Below, piece by piece: positions 53,101 through 63,796 of a DNA stretch of 64,000 bases. This DNA is from Tubulanus polymorphus (lineage: Eukaryota; Nemertea; Palaeonemertea; Tubulaniformes; Tubulanidae). Numbering within the stretch: the first letter of the stretch is position 1; every line of letters starts with the position of its first letter. A model generated the notes under the pieces. It worked only from the letters and a program-made list of their open reading frames with translations. It was not told the DNA's origin and did not search any database. Where the stretch lies: contig NC_134032.1 of assembly GCF_964204645.1 (NCBI RefSeq), forward strand, positions 16,492,775 through 16,556,774. The letters run 5' to 3'. Position numbers and translations under genes: made by a program.

Positions 53101-53544
53101 TGGAGCTGCAGGGTTAGGGATGAGCCGTCGTCCGTCCGTCCGTCCATCCGTCCGTCCATCCGTCCGTCCAGCGTCGTCAATTTTTGTGGCATATTTTGTG
53201 AAGCAAAGTAGTAAAGTTATTACGCTTATACTACGCTTCGGGTTCAAGGTCATACGGTTATCTATATGGCAACCAGGTGGCGCTTTTCGTAGCAAATGAC
53301 GGATTTTAAGCGACTTTCAGCTAAGAACCTTAGTGTCTGACTGTGGAGACAACCACTCCCAGGACTGGGTGAAGGGTCGCGTCACTATCCTGTTGAATTG
53401 TACACACACAAAAATTATTGTCAGTTTTGTTGCACAAATTATGATTATTTTACATCGTGTTTTGCACAAATAAAACCGTAAATAACATGAATATTTTGTC
53501 TTATGTCTTGATGAATCGTGCAGTAAACACAATAACCAGGAATT

Positions 53545-54266
53545 CCTCCTGTTTGACAACACCACCGCAACCACCACCAGAACCACCACCCACCACCACC
53601 ACCACCACCACCGCAACCACCACCGCAACCACCACCACCACCACCACAACCACTACCACCACCGCAACTACCACCACAACCACAACCACTACCACCACAA
53701 CCACAACCACCACCACCACTAACCAGGAATTCCTCCTGTTTGACAACACCACCGCAACCACCACCAGAACCACCACCCACCACCACCACCACCACCACCG
53801 CAACCACCACCACCACCACAACCACAACCACTACCACCACAACCACAACCACCACCACCACTAACCAGGAATTCCTCCTGTTTGACAACACCACCGCAAC
53901 CACCACCAGAACCACCACCCACCACCACCACCACCACCGCAACCACCACCACAACCACCACAACCACAACCACTACCACCACAACCACAACCACCACCAC
54001 CACTAACCAGGAATTCCTCCTGTTTGACAACACCACCGCAACCACCACCAGAACCACCACCCACCACCACCACCACCATAACCACCACAACCACTACCAC
54101 CACCACCACCGCAACTACCACCACCACCACCACCGCAACCACCACCACCACAACCACCACAACCACAACTACTACCACCACAACCACAACCACCACCACC
54201 GCAACCACCACAACCACCACCACCACCACCACCACTAACCAGGAATTCCTCCTGTTTGGCAACACC
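53545..54266. repeat. (CCA)n higher-order repeat
   Basis: Five blocks begin with CAGGAATTCCTCCTGTTTG (53537, 53723, 53865, 54007, 54238 approx.), each followed by 120-230 bp of CCA/CAA/CCG triplets. Block length varies while the EcoRI-containing segment is conserved. Open frames are His/Thr or Val/Gly shadows. Confidence 0.93.
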
Positions 54267-55251
54267 ACCATAAGGATGGAGAGATAGCGTTTTACTGACT
54301 ATAGCGACCGAGCTGTATGTCATTTAACCCCTACCCTAACCGCCTGCCAAACAGATTTATTTGCGCGACACTTACTGAATGAGAAGTGTTTGTATTTTTA
54401 TTTCAGTTATATCGCCATCTGCTAACCACTGAAAGTACACATACGTATCATAAACAGTGAAACAATCAATAACAGCTTGTATCTTACTGTGGATTCTATC
54501 AGTTTTACTCGCATCACCCCCCACAACCCCCCCCCCCCCACACACACCTCTCCAGTAGCAACAATTGAGAGATATTTCATTTAACTAAACTCTTAAAGAA
54601 CACCAGCTGCTGAAACCCCGACCAACCTTTCGCCGGAAAACTTAATGAGAAATGATAACATTTCAGCAGCAGATGGTTGTATTTAATCAGTGAATTTTTA
54701 AACTGTTAACGAACTGTTATACCGGTTTGCGATAGAATGGGTAAATATCACGTAGACACCATTAAAATATATGATGTTATCGAGAGAATTAATGAGGAGC
54801 TGGGTTCGAGATAGAGTCAGTCCTATCTACCCGCCCACGAGTATAATTTATAGTATAAAAGTGTTTTCTCAATAGACCAGGGAGGTGGTGAGATTAGGTA
54901 GGGAGGGGGAGAGGCAGACAGAACCCATCAGAACCCAAACATGCTGCTCGTGATTTCAGTAAAGAACAGTAAATTTTCTTCTCGTAGTTAAGGATAATAA
55001 GTCAATCTATATTCGCCATTTTTCTATGCATGATTAATATAATAAAAGTAACAGATGTTGTGAATCTGGTGGCGACACGAGAACCATTGGTTTCAAAGGC
55101 TCTGAAAAATATAAACATATGTTACAGCTTAACTTGTGTCGCAGCTAACTCAATCAATCAGATTTGCTTTCGATATTTGAAATTTGTTTTTGAAATACAG
55201 CGTGCGGTACATGTATATATAGACATTTAACTGCCGCAATTATCGAAGGGT

Positions 55252-55915
55252 CCAGTAGGGTGGACAGAAACTGTCTGATTACAGTAGGGTGGACAGAAAC
55301 TGTCTGATTACAGTAGGGTGGACAGAAACTGTCTGATTACAGTAGGGTGGACAGAAACTGTCTGATTACAGTAGGGTGGACAGAAACTGTCTGATTACAG
55401 TAGGGTGGACAGAAACTGTCTGATTACAGTAGGGTGGACAGAAACTGTCTGATTACAGTAGGGTGGACAGAAACTGTCTGATTACAGTAGGGTGGACAGA
55501 AACTGTCTGATTACAGTAGGGTGGACAGAAACTGTCTGATTACAGTAGGGTGGATAGAAACTGTCTGATTACAGTAGGGTGGACAGAAACTGTCTGATTA
55601 CAGTAGGGTGGACAGAAACTGTCTGATTACAGTAGGGTGGATAGAAACTGTCTGATTACAGTAGGGTGGACAGAAACTGTCTGATTACAGTAGGGTGGAC
55701 AGAAACTGTCTGATTACAGTAGGGTGGACAGAAACTGTCTGATTACAGTAGGGTGGACAGAAACTGTCTGATTACAGTAGGGTGGATAGAAACTGTCTGA
55801 TTACAGTAGGGTAGACAGCAACTGTCTGATTACAGTAGGGTGGACAGCAACTGTCTGATTACAGTAGGGTGGACAGAAACTGTCTGATTACAGCGGGATG
55901 GACAGAAACTGGTTT
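55252..55915 (+). repeat. 29-bp minisatellite, about 23 copies
   Basis: Nearly identical units containing GTAGGGTGGACAGAAACTGT; rare variants have GGATAG or ACAGCAAC. The most uniform array in the window along with that at 9488. Confidence 0.97.
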
Positions 55916-56199
55916 TGGTTTCTATACCGGAAAGCTTGTAAACAGCTCGTGCTCTGTAGGAACAAACATTGATCTGATTGAAAACATGTTATTTCTATGA
56001 ATATATTTCTAGCGGATTAAGTGAAATCTATCAAGCCCCAGCCCGGTCACTCGGGATCAGAGAATAGTTTTAATCTTTAAGAAGCACAAAGCAAGAATTA
56101 GTCACTTATAGACACGCGCAAACACACGTTAAACTGTTAAACACGATAATACACGTTCAAACACTATAAACACAATGAAATCGTCGTCGTCGTTTGACC

Positions 56200-56357
56200 A
56201 CACTAGCTATAGAGACACTCAGTGAGGAGACACTCAGTGTAGAGACACTCAGTGAGGAGACACTCAGTGAGGAGAGACACTCAGTGTAGAGACACTCAGT
56301 GAGGAGAGACACTCAGCGAAGAGACACTCAGTGAAGGGACACTCAGTGTAGGGACCG
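56200..56357 (+). other. Probable non-coding 5' exon of ninjurin
   Basis: A run of about nine GAGACACTCAGTG repeats ends at a strong donor, CCG|GTAAGT at 56357/56358. Spliced to the acceptor at 57051/57052 it leaves an in-frame TAG nine bases before the junction, so the first usable ATG is the one at 57070. The exon start is not visible. Confidence 0.5.
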
Positions 56358-57069
56358 GTAAGTCGTGTATTAGTCTAAAATCAGCCCAATTAATATATGA
56401 ACTAATATAATCTACAGTCTACCTCGCATGAGTCGCCTACAAGTTGAGCCCAGTCAAATATATCCGACTTACACATTGTACGATTTGTGAATAAGTTGAA
56501 TATTAAGGAATCTTCACGAAAAATCAATACACATATATCGCGACTTGTGCGTTTATTGTGGTATTTGGTGAAGAAATAAAACTGGATTTGTGCGACTTTG
56601 ATGAGTGTGTGGAGTTACAGCGAGGTTGATTCGGCCGGTTTAGCATCTACCCCCACAGGGTCGAATAATCCCGAAAAACTACGAACGCGCAGCTGTCAAA
56701 CAGGAGATACGATATTTACTGAAATGCGTTCATTTTATCACATTCTAAACTTTCGACCATAAACTGTGATAAACTGACGGCACCTGATGGCGCCGTGTGA
56801 AACAGAGTGATGCGTCGATCTGTGCCGCGCTATTTACGAGCAAAAACTTCCCCGCGAAAAATAACATTTCAAACAGAATGTACTGAACTATTTATCATTT
56901 CAGAGTGACGGCTATACCTTTAGAGTGATTACGACACGCCATCTTCGTGAGACACTTTAGGGGGATTATGGTATTTAGCATTCATCAATTCGTTCTAGTT
57001 TTCACCGGTATATTTTTTTCATAAATCTAAATCGACGAACTTTTTTTGTAGGAAAAAGCGGAAGTGGAA

Positions 57070-57594
57070 ATGCCGTTAGTGGCAGGAAGTGATGATAATA
57101 TCGAGGAAGGTATGCAATCGTACGGTACGCGAGACTCGGGAGGTGTCGGTAAAACTCGCGAAAACTCGGGACGTATCGGCAAATCTCGGGAAAACTCGGA
57201 CGGAGAGAAGCGTCTAAAACAATCAAATGTCTCGAAGAAAGGCTACAACACGAAGAAAACTAACGTGCATAATCTTTCAAATCTGACTTTATTGACATCT
57301 AATATAAGTCAGTTGAGATCTGTTTTAAGTCGTGGTCGCGAACGCTGCCAATATTACGATTTACTCTTAACTTTACTCAGTTTATCGATCGGTTTTGAAA
57401 TAATTATAACTGTTTTATTAATGACTGTTTCACATAAAGAATCCAAACCGAAACCCGTTGAAACAGATGAGAAACATGATCCGTTTCAACTGTCGGATAT
57501 TCTCAGTAATGCTGTCGGTATCGTGTCATTTCTGTTAATAGTAATTAATGTAGCTATTACGTCATTCAGCGAAGCCTCGAACCCCGGTGCTTAA
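57070..57594 (+). CDS. NINJ: Ninjurin family protein, 174 aa
   Basis: A single coding exon whose acceptor lies at 57051/57052, 18 bp before the ATG. Residues 1-58 are hydrophilic and contain two GK-x-REN-S repeats. Then come the ninjurin helices with KK at 62-63 and a LTLL-x-SNISQL-like stretch (72-82), TM1 at about 97-120, a Lys/Asp-rich loop, and TM2 at about 142-165 ending INVAITSF. Human ninjurins have the same layout (ALLMANASQL; VVNIFITAF). NINJ1 polymerises in the plasma membrane to rupture dying cells; NINJ2 and insect ninjurins act in adhesion and stress responses. Which role applies here cannot be read. Asn71 occupies what looks like the position of the NINJ1 helix Asp53 that pairs with Lys45, which could affect filament formation. 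Confidence 0.9.
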   Translation: MPLVAGSDDNIEEGMQSYGTRDSGGVGKTRENSGRIGKSRENSDGEKRLKQSNVSKKGYNTKKTNVHNLSNLTLLTSNISQLRSVLSRGRERCQYYDLLLTLLSLSIGFEIIITVLLMTVSHKESKPKPVETDEKHDPFQLSDILSNAVGIVSFLLIVINVAITSFSEASNPGA

Positions 57595-57872
57595 ATAGAC
57601 ACGTGACTGACACGTGATCGTAGTATTGAAATTAGAAATGTATTGAAATAGATTTTTATATTGAATTGATTGAACGACTTACGTGTCTGTACTCGTCTAT
57701 ACTCAACACCATAGTGATCGATCCATGCGCCCCCTAGTGATCGATCCGTGCGCCCCCTAGTGGATGACCCAGCGATGATCCTGTGTTGTGGCACCCCCTA
57801 TGGTATCGTCTACTTCCTATTTCACCAACATTTAGGATACACTCTATGTTGTATAAGAAAATGGGACAGGGA

Positions 57873-58045
57873 CAGGGACAGAGAGAGAGGGGAGGTGAGG
57901 GAGAGGAAGAGGGAGAGGGAGAGGGAGAGGGAGAGGGAGATGGAGAGAAAGAGAGAGGCAGGAGAGGGAGATGGAGAGGGAGAGGGAGAGGGAGAGGGAG
58001 AGGGAGAGGGAGAGGGAGAGGGAGAGGGAGAGGGGGATGGGGAGA
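57873..58045. repeat. (GGGAGA)n purine tract
   Basis: Six-base GGGAGA units with interruptions. Frames on both strands are open only because of the repeat. Confidence 0.95.
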
Positions 58046-58339
58046 GGGAAATATTGATTGAGAAATATAAGCTGAAACAACACGCAGCGCATGAACACAT
58101 TGTGTCTTAATCAAATTACATACATAACATATAGCTTTGGCCGCAGCCGGCGCGGTTAGGGTTAAGGTTGCCGCAGCCGGCGCGGTTAGAGCGGTCGTGG
58201 TCGTCGTGTTTCCATAGACTAATATCATTCACAATTGATAAACCCACTGTAAGAGGAAACAACTAGGAGGAAATAGTCTGACGTTTCCACTCAAATCAGA
58301 TTTTTAGAAATGGCTCGTAGAATTTAGTCGAACCGTTTT

Positions 58340-58405
58340 TGTTTTTTCTTTTTACTGCGGGTTTCTCTACCGCACCTGGAATCGAACCCGGGACCACCAG
58401 TCTCA
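58340..58405 (-). mobile_element. tRNA-like fragment on the minus strand
   Basis: Reading the minus strand, CCCGGGTTCGATTCCAGG has a perfect B box and T-arm-like pairing, followed by GTGCGGTAG. No A box is found 5' of it, where the 8-bp array begins, so this is a truncated tRNA or SINE fragment. Confidence 0.4.
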
Positions 58406-58569
58406 GTGTATGAGTGTATGAGTGTATGAGTGTATGAGTGTATGAGTGTATGAGTGTATCAGTGTATCAGTGTATCAGTGTATCAGTGTATCAGTGTATC
58501 AGTGTATCAGTGTATCAGTGTATGAGTGTATGAGTGTATCAGTGTATGAGTGTATGAGTGTATCAGTGT
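58403..58569 (+). repeat. 8-bp repeat array
   Basis: About 20 units of AGTGTATG or AGTGTATC, with blocks of each type. It reads as a Ser-Val-Tyr-Gln repeat frame, not coding. Confidence 0.95.
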
Positions 58570-58954
58570 CATTTCTAGAGTGTTTTATAGATCACTATAC
58601 ATTTCTAATGTGTTTTTATCAAAAAAAAACAAATAGAACTTTGATCCGAGATATATTTTACAATCATCTGATTTTTATCAGCTAAACTGCGTTATTCTAT
58701 ATTGTCACCACACATGAAACCTGAGTCATAGAACAGCGAACGATCAGATTTAGTTGATCAGTTTTACATGCATCTGGTATAGATCGATCGATTGATTGAT
58801 TGTCATCTGATGTTTAGTTTTATGAGATGTATCTGATATCGCGACACTCAAACTCTACCGGATGCTGGGATTCTAACCGCGCTTTACTGATAGCTAGGTC
58901 ACGTGGAGCCAGGCGAGCACTTCGTTGACCACGGGCACAGCATTTTAGACAAAT

Positions 58955-61900
58955 ATGATTCAATCATCACTTGAGTGGATGGTGAGTACAATGGAACGAT
59001 CCAGTAACTGTGGAACTGGATCGTGAAGTGTGGATCCTGGTCCAGTAACTGTGGAACTGGATCGTGAAGTGTGGATCCTGGTCCAGTTACTGTGGAACTG
59101 GATCGTGAAGTGTGGATCCTGGTCCAGTAACTGTGGAACTGGATCGTGAAGTGGGGAAGTGTGGAACTGGGTCCATTAACTATAGGTTCGGTGTTTGTAC
59201 TGTCAAATAAAGTGTATCTGATGAATTGATCTAAAATGTCACAAAAGTTTTAGTTTTGGTTTGGTTAGTAAATATAAAGCGATCGTTGATCAGTAACAGC
59301 TGTTTCTCCCAACTCGCTAGCTCGCGACAAACCCCATTCATATATCTGTTTTGTGTCGCGTTAATCTCGTTCTATTTGGATTAATCACTGGTCTGTGATT
59401 CAACGATCAATCAATATGAAATATAACGATGTATTTCACAAGTTTGTTTATTGGTTGGGGGATAGCGAGCAGGACAAGTAAGTTTACAAACTCTCTGTAT
59501 CTCCCTCCTAGTGGAGCGTCCCTTTTAAACCTCCTGCAACTTTTCGTCGGTTGCGGTGATTTTATTTTTTATTTTCTTTCATATTTACTATAAAACACGA
59601 AAAATATTCTCATTTACCGAATTTTTTAGAAGAGCATATTTTACCCATTCAAAAGTGCTCCAGAAAGTCTATAGCAATTCTTATCACACATAATCCCTTA
59701 TCTTATCATCTCTATTCGTCTTATCTCTAAACCCCATCTTAAAAACCGTTCCGCTGCTTTTGAGATATCGGGTGATGGTTTTTACAGATCACGTGGTATG
59801 ATGAATACTTTTATTACCCCTTTGCCAGAATCACTGGACCAGTGTTTGAATCGATACCGAGAGCGGTAAATATAAACGATGTCACATACACGGTGTTTAC
59901 GGCTAATTACGTCACTCTAGCCAGAACCGCGCTGGTCGTTCCGATCGCCATCGCTTTAAAGTGAGTTTTATTATAAATCTACCGTTTAGATTTCAGCGAG
60001 ATTCATTTTCGATTCGATTATGAAATCTATGTTATATTTGAAGGTATGAATATTTTCTGCTGGCTGCTTTATGCGTCGTGATACACGATCTATTAGATCA
60101 TGTAGATGGTATCGTAGCCCGGATACATAAGAGAATATACGGACAAATCGATGACCCTTTACTCGGTGGTTTCCTAGACGCCATTTGTGATAAAGTAAGT
60201 TTTTATCTAAGGCGCTGTAAAACATTCAAATCGAGTTTGAAATTTTGATAAGAAAAACTTTTAAACTTTGATAGATAGTGATATTGACGTCATTATGGAG
60301 TATTCTGATGGTGACACGGTTCGAGTTGATGTCTCCGATCGAATCGATCACTCTACTATCGCTGATCACGTGTTTGATGTTATATGAGATCGCGATCGCT
60401 GTCATTCGAATACAAGATTATTTCCTCGCTACTTTTTTAAGGTATTATCTCAATATGTTTCGAGACGTTTCTGTCGCTTCTTTATATATTGATTTCTGGA
60501 GACATCTGTAGATTACAGATTTCCTCAGATGAGATAAAGAAAGATATATTGATTTTTTTCTTTCAGAGACTATAAAAGAAGTTTGAATCGCCGTACGGTA
60601 TCACCGGATCTGACGTCAGCAGTGATGGTCGGTAAATTAAAAGAGAAACTCGAATCGATGTCAATCGCCTGTTTGTGTTTGTCACAGATGAATTCAAGTC
60701 CCGTTCATAGTGTCGGTACGTCACCAGAAAAACAACCACTAAATACCTGTTCAGAATTTATCAGATACAAAAATAAATTGATTTGAATTGATCGTGAATT
60801 TAAAAGCGCGTATAATTTGAACTAATCGAACAACCGAGATTTCTTAAAACAACAACACCTCTCACTCACCAGCCCCCCTCACCAGCCCCCTCTCATAGCC
60901 CCCACTCACCCCCCCCCCCCCAATATGGTTGAACTGGTAACAATAGTTACATTTCAATAATTTCTCGTACAACATCAGTAACTGGTGAATGCGCACATGG
61001 TTCCCTGCACCACTCAGAGCGAGCACTATACATGAGTATGCTTCACACATCGATCGATCTAAGCATTGTTCAACGACTCTAATTTCAGTAAATATTGATT
61101 TGAAACTGTATCGTGTTTATTTCCAGCCGGGATTTCAGCGATCGTCTGTTTGGTTCTTTCTGTTTATTTCGCGCATCGAAGTCTTCAACATAAAATCACA
61201 GTCAGGCGAACAATAAAACAGCAGCAGCAGAGAAACTCATCTTATAAACCAAATATACAAATAAACAGCATCATGACGCGAGTCAATCATCACGTGACTG
61301 ACGATGAAACGGCAGCTGATATCCGTAAGAGGAAGGTGAGGAGGAAACCATAATATGCAATAGACAATATGCAATATGTTTAATTAGACCCGGTGTCATG
61401 TCTGCAGTTATAATCACTATCTGTAATATATCTTTTATAACTATAGCTTGTACCAAACGAATCAACAAATGGTAAAATAAATGAACAGCTGCAAAATATC
61501 GAACAACAAAATAAGTAAGAGAACAATAAAAAACGAATAATCTTTATACAAATTCAATATAACTCAGTTTATAATATAGGCGTGTGTTAAATAGGACTAG
61601 TAGCAGCGGTTCCGATGAAGATGATTATAACAGCAGCGGTCAAGTCGTACCGAGACGTTACTCTTCACCCATCATCAACACTCTCAATCCTAAAGTAGAT
61701 AAAGTCTACACGATTGGCTGTTTCGATCTGTTTCATCACGGTCACGTGACGTTACTGCAGCGAATGAAATCGCTCGGTCGCCAGGTCGGTTATTTTGAAA
61801 TTCGAATTGCACACGGCGTCAGGTTAACGTAGTTTATTCAAATATGAAGTTTCGTTGTTATATAGACTGTTATAGGTGTACACGATAGTCGCAGTTATTA

Positions 61901-62301
61901 CAGATTGAAAAAGAAATACCCGATTGACAGCACGCAGAAACGCATGTTAAAAGTGAATGAATACGCCGATGTTGTGAGTATGAAAACCCTGCATCTCGAC
62001 TTCATTCATAATCAATCGTGAATTATCCATCTATTTTTTTCATATGCAGGTATTCGCTATCTGTAGTACAGACCCGTCAAACTTCATGACGTGTATAATA
62101 CATCTGGAGCCGAATGAAACAGCCCTGTACGTCAGAGGAGATGATATGCCGAATTTCCCGGCGCGAGGAGTCGTCGAGTCGCACATGAATGTTCATTTCT
62201 TACCCTATACACAAGGAGTTAGCAGTACAGCTATTAGAAAAGAAAAATATTCACACGTGAGACCTGATGATGATTCAAACCTCAGTGACACTCCCTGTTG
62301 A
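58955..62301 (+). CDS. Fused CDP-alcohol phosphatidyltransferase and cytidylyltransferase
   Basis: Exons: 58955-58981 (tentative), 59788-59960, 60044-60194, 60275-60441, 60567-60715, 61127-61335, 61447-61514, 61595-61784, 61866-61973, 62050-62301 (TGA). 1494 nt close to 497 residues. The N-terminal membrane part has about six hydrophobic segments and the CDP-alcohol phosphatidyltransferase signature: Asp85, Asp88-Gly89, Ala92-Arg93, Gly108, Asp112, Asp116. A linker rich in Gln, Asn and Ser (about 250-350) follows. The C-terminal part is a nucleotidyltransferase of the HxGH type: GCFDLFHHGH (356-365), TVIGVHDS (379-386), VRGDD (442-446) and TQGVSSTAIR (468-477), which stands in for the RTEGISTS motif. 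The second half would make a CDP-activated head group and the first half would move it to a lipid or other alcohol in the membrane. The substrates are unknown. Exons from 59788 on are firm; the first exon is a phase-compatible guess. Confidence 0.85.
58999..59150 (+). repeat. 41-bp repeat in the first intron of the fused-enzyme gene
   Basis: About 3.7 copies of units containing GTCCAGTAACTGTGGAACTG and GAAGTGTGGATCCT. The same GTCCAGTAACTGTGGAACTG string occurs at about 39620-39660 in a receptor intron. Confidence 0.9.
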
Positions 62302-62421
62302 GAGACACTCCTTATTGAGAGACACTCCTTATTGAGAGACACTCCTTGTTGGGAGAGTGTTCTGTATATATAGTACCTATATCGAACAATTCATCATGAT
62401 TCATTTTGTTAATTCATTCTC

Positions 62422-62427
62422 AATAAA
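62422..62427 (+). terminator. Polyadenylation signal of the fused-enzyme gene
   Basis: AATAAA 121 bp after the TGA at 62299-62301, followed by a T-rich stretch. This is a normal spacing for a short 3' untranslated region. Confidence 0.6.
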
Positions 62428-63414
62428 CTGACTTTTATCATTCTGTTATTCACGGGGTTTAATTCTAGTCAATTCTAGTCAGTTTTATCAATTATTGTTA
62501 ATTTTCATTCAACTATTATTTGTATAAAGGTTAACAAGTTATATGAATATTATTATCAATCTCTCACAAAACTTGGTTTAAACGTCGAAAAATCATGTGT
62601 AGTGATCATATCTGATACTAGCCATTTTTCTGAACTAAAGGTTTTTGGATTGTAAAATATTGTTATTTATAAAATCTATATTTAGATAATAATGAGATGA
62701 ATATTAAAATCAATAAAAAATACACCTCATTTCATTCAACAAACATCTACACAACGCGCATGCGTACCTCGTATTTATTTGCTTTCTGTTGGATCAGTGA
62801 ATAGTCACTACACCACGTGACTGGCAGGGCCGGTGGAAGCAGTTGTCACTTTGTTTTACGCTGTTCAGAGTTGATCATAGAATACGTTTTTGGTGATGCG
62901 AGCACTGGGTCTGTAATAGCTGAGGTTTTTGAATAAACTTCATCAAAAAATCATCATCGGAAAAATTATAACTGGACTGGTCGCCGGTCTCCACACGTGG
63001 CGACATCTAGTAAGTGGTCTAGTGAGTCGGGTGTTGGTCTGGTAGTTTCGTTTAGGATTATGGCTCGGTTTTGATCAGGGCGATTTTCAGGGCTAGAAGT
63101 CTGTCGTGGCTACACGTCTGCAAACATCATTGAAATATCATCCCAGGAAACATGATTAATGAGAAACACGACTCAATTTATTTTGAAAATCTCAATAGTT
63201 CATTGTTGTACGTTACAGGCGCCATTTTGAATCAATTAGATTTAATCAATTACGACTCGGACAAGTGTGAAGGGTCGCAGAGGAGCTGTAAGAGTGGTAG
63301 GAACTGTTACTTGTATTTAATGGGTAGAAAATCTGTTTGGATGAAAATTCGATAACATCTGTCTCTGAAAATACATGACGTCAATAGATGTGATAAAATG
63401 AAAGTGAAACGAAC
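62428..63414. other. Intergenic stretch between convergent genes
   Basis: No gene visible. A segment at about 62975-63060 has CTGGACTGGTCGCCGGTCTC and GTGGTCTAGTGAGTCGGG, which weakly resemble the leader and A-box region of the SINE family at 21945. Confidence 0.5.
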
Positions 63415-63756
63415 TCAGTTTATCCACGGTATCGCCGGCTCACCCGCTGGTGTTGTTGCATTTCCAGGTTGAGTCGAGATATTTTTATCATTGATCCAGA
63501 ACCGAATTTGTTTGACAGTCGTTTTTACGTCAGACCTGATCGGTGCCAGTGACGTCATATTAAACCAGACGGTTTCTCTCTGAAATACAACATAATGCGC
63601 TTTAAATCTGACTGCTTCCACACAGGATTCCAACCACCACCCCCACCACCCCCACCCCCACCGCACCATATATTCACTTACCGTCGTCATGTTCAATGAT
63701 CCAATGGACGGAACTTGAATATCTACAGAATAAGTTAAAGCCCAATAATCCTTCAT
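63415..63756 (-). CDS. Last two visible exons of an unidentified gene
   Basis: Minus-strand exons 63756-63682 (acceptor TTTTGTAG, donor GTAAGT) and 63579-63415 (acceptor ATTTCAG, stop TGA at 63417-63415) join in phase 0. They encode about 79 residues beginning MKDYWALTYSVDIQVP and ending with a Thr/Pro/Gly-rich tail and PWIN. Several N-x-S/T sites (NMTT, NMTS, NIST, NATT) suggest a secreted or lumenal segment. The Met at 63756 directly follows the acceptor, so the reading frame probably continues from upstream exons beyond the 21-bp array or outside the window. I do not recognise the family. Confidence 0.5.
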   Translation of the reverse strand: MKDYWALTYSVDIQVPSIGSLNMTTVSEYMVRWGWGWWGWWLESCVEAVRFKAHYVVFQRETVWFNMTSLAPIRSDVKTTVKQIRFWINDKNISTQPGNATTPAGEPAIPWIN

Positions 63757-63796
63757 CTACAAAACAATTACAAAACCATCAGTTCTACATTCATGT

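Larger units (their letters stand above)
52709..56100. other. Intergenic stretch with four large arrays
   Basis: No gene is supportable between the lectin-like gene and ninjurin. The long frames at 52748-53192 and 53317-54323 lie within repeats. An AATAAA at 53469 could end the lectin-like transcript but is distant from the stop. Confidence 0.55.
57595..58954. other. Intergenic stretch after ninjurin
   Basis: No gene visible. Contents: a GGGAGA purine tract (57873-58045), a tandem pair of 33-bp CCGCAGCCGGCGCGGTTAG units (58140-58193), a minus-strand tRNA-like B box, and an 8-bp repeat array. Confidence 0.6.

Noticed and set aside
53317-54323. Val/Gly- or His/Thr-rich proteins on both strands
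   Set aside because: Shadows of the CCA higher-order repeat.
59416-59477. ATG exon of 62 bp with GTAAGT donor as first exon of the fused enzyme
   Set aside because: It ends in phase 2 while exon 59788 needs phase 0; joining them gives an early stop.
61784-61872. Joining 61784 to an acceptor at about 61874 (TTATAG)
   Set aside because: That acceptor gives the wrong frame; the acceptor at 61865 gives TVIGVHDS, as expected for cytidylyltransferases.
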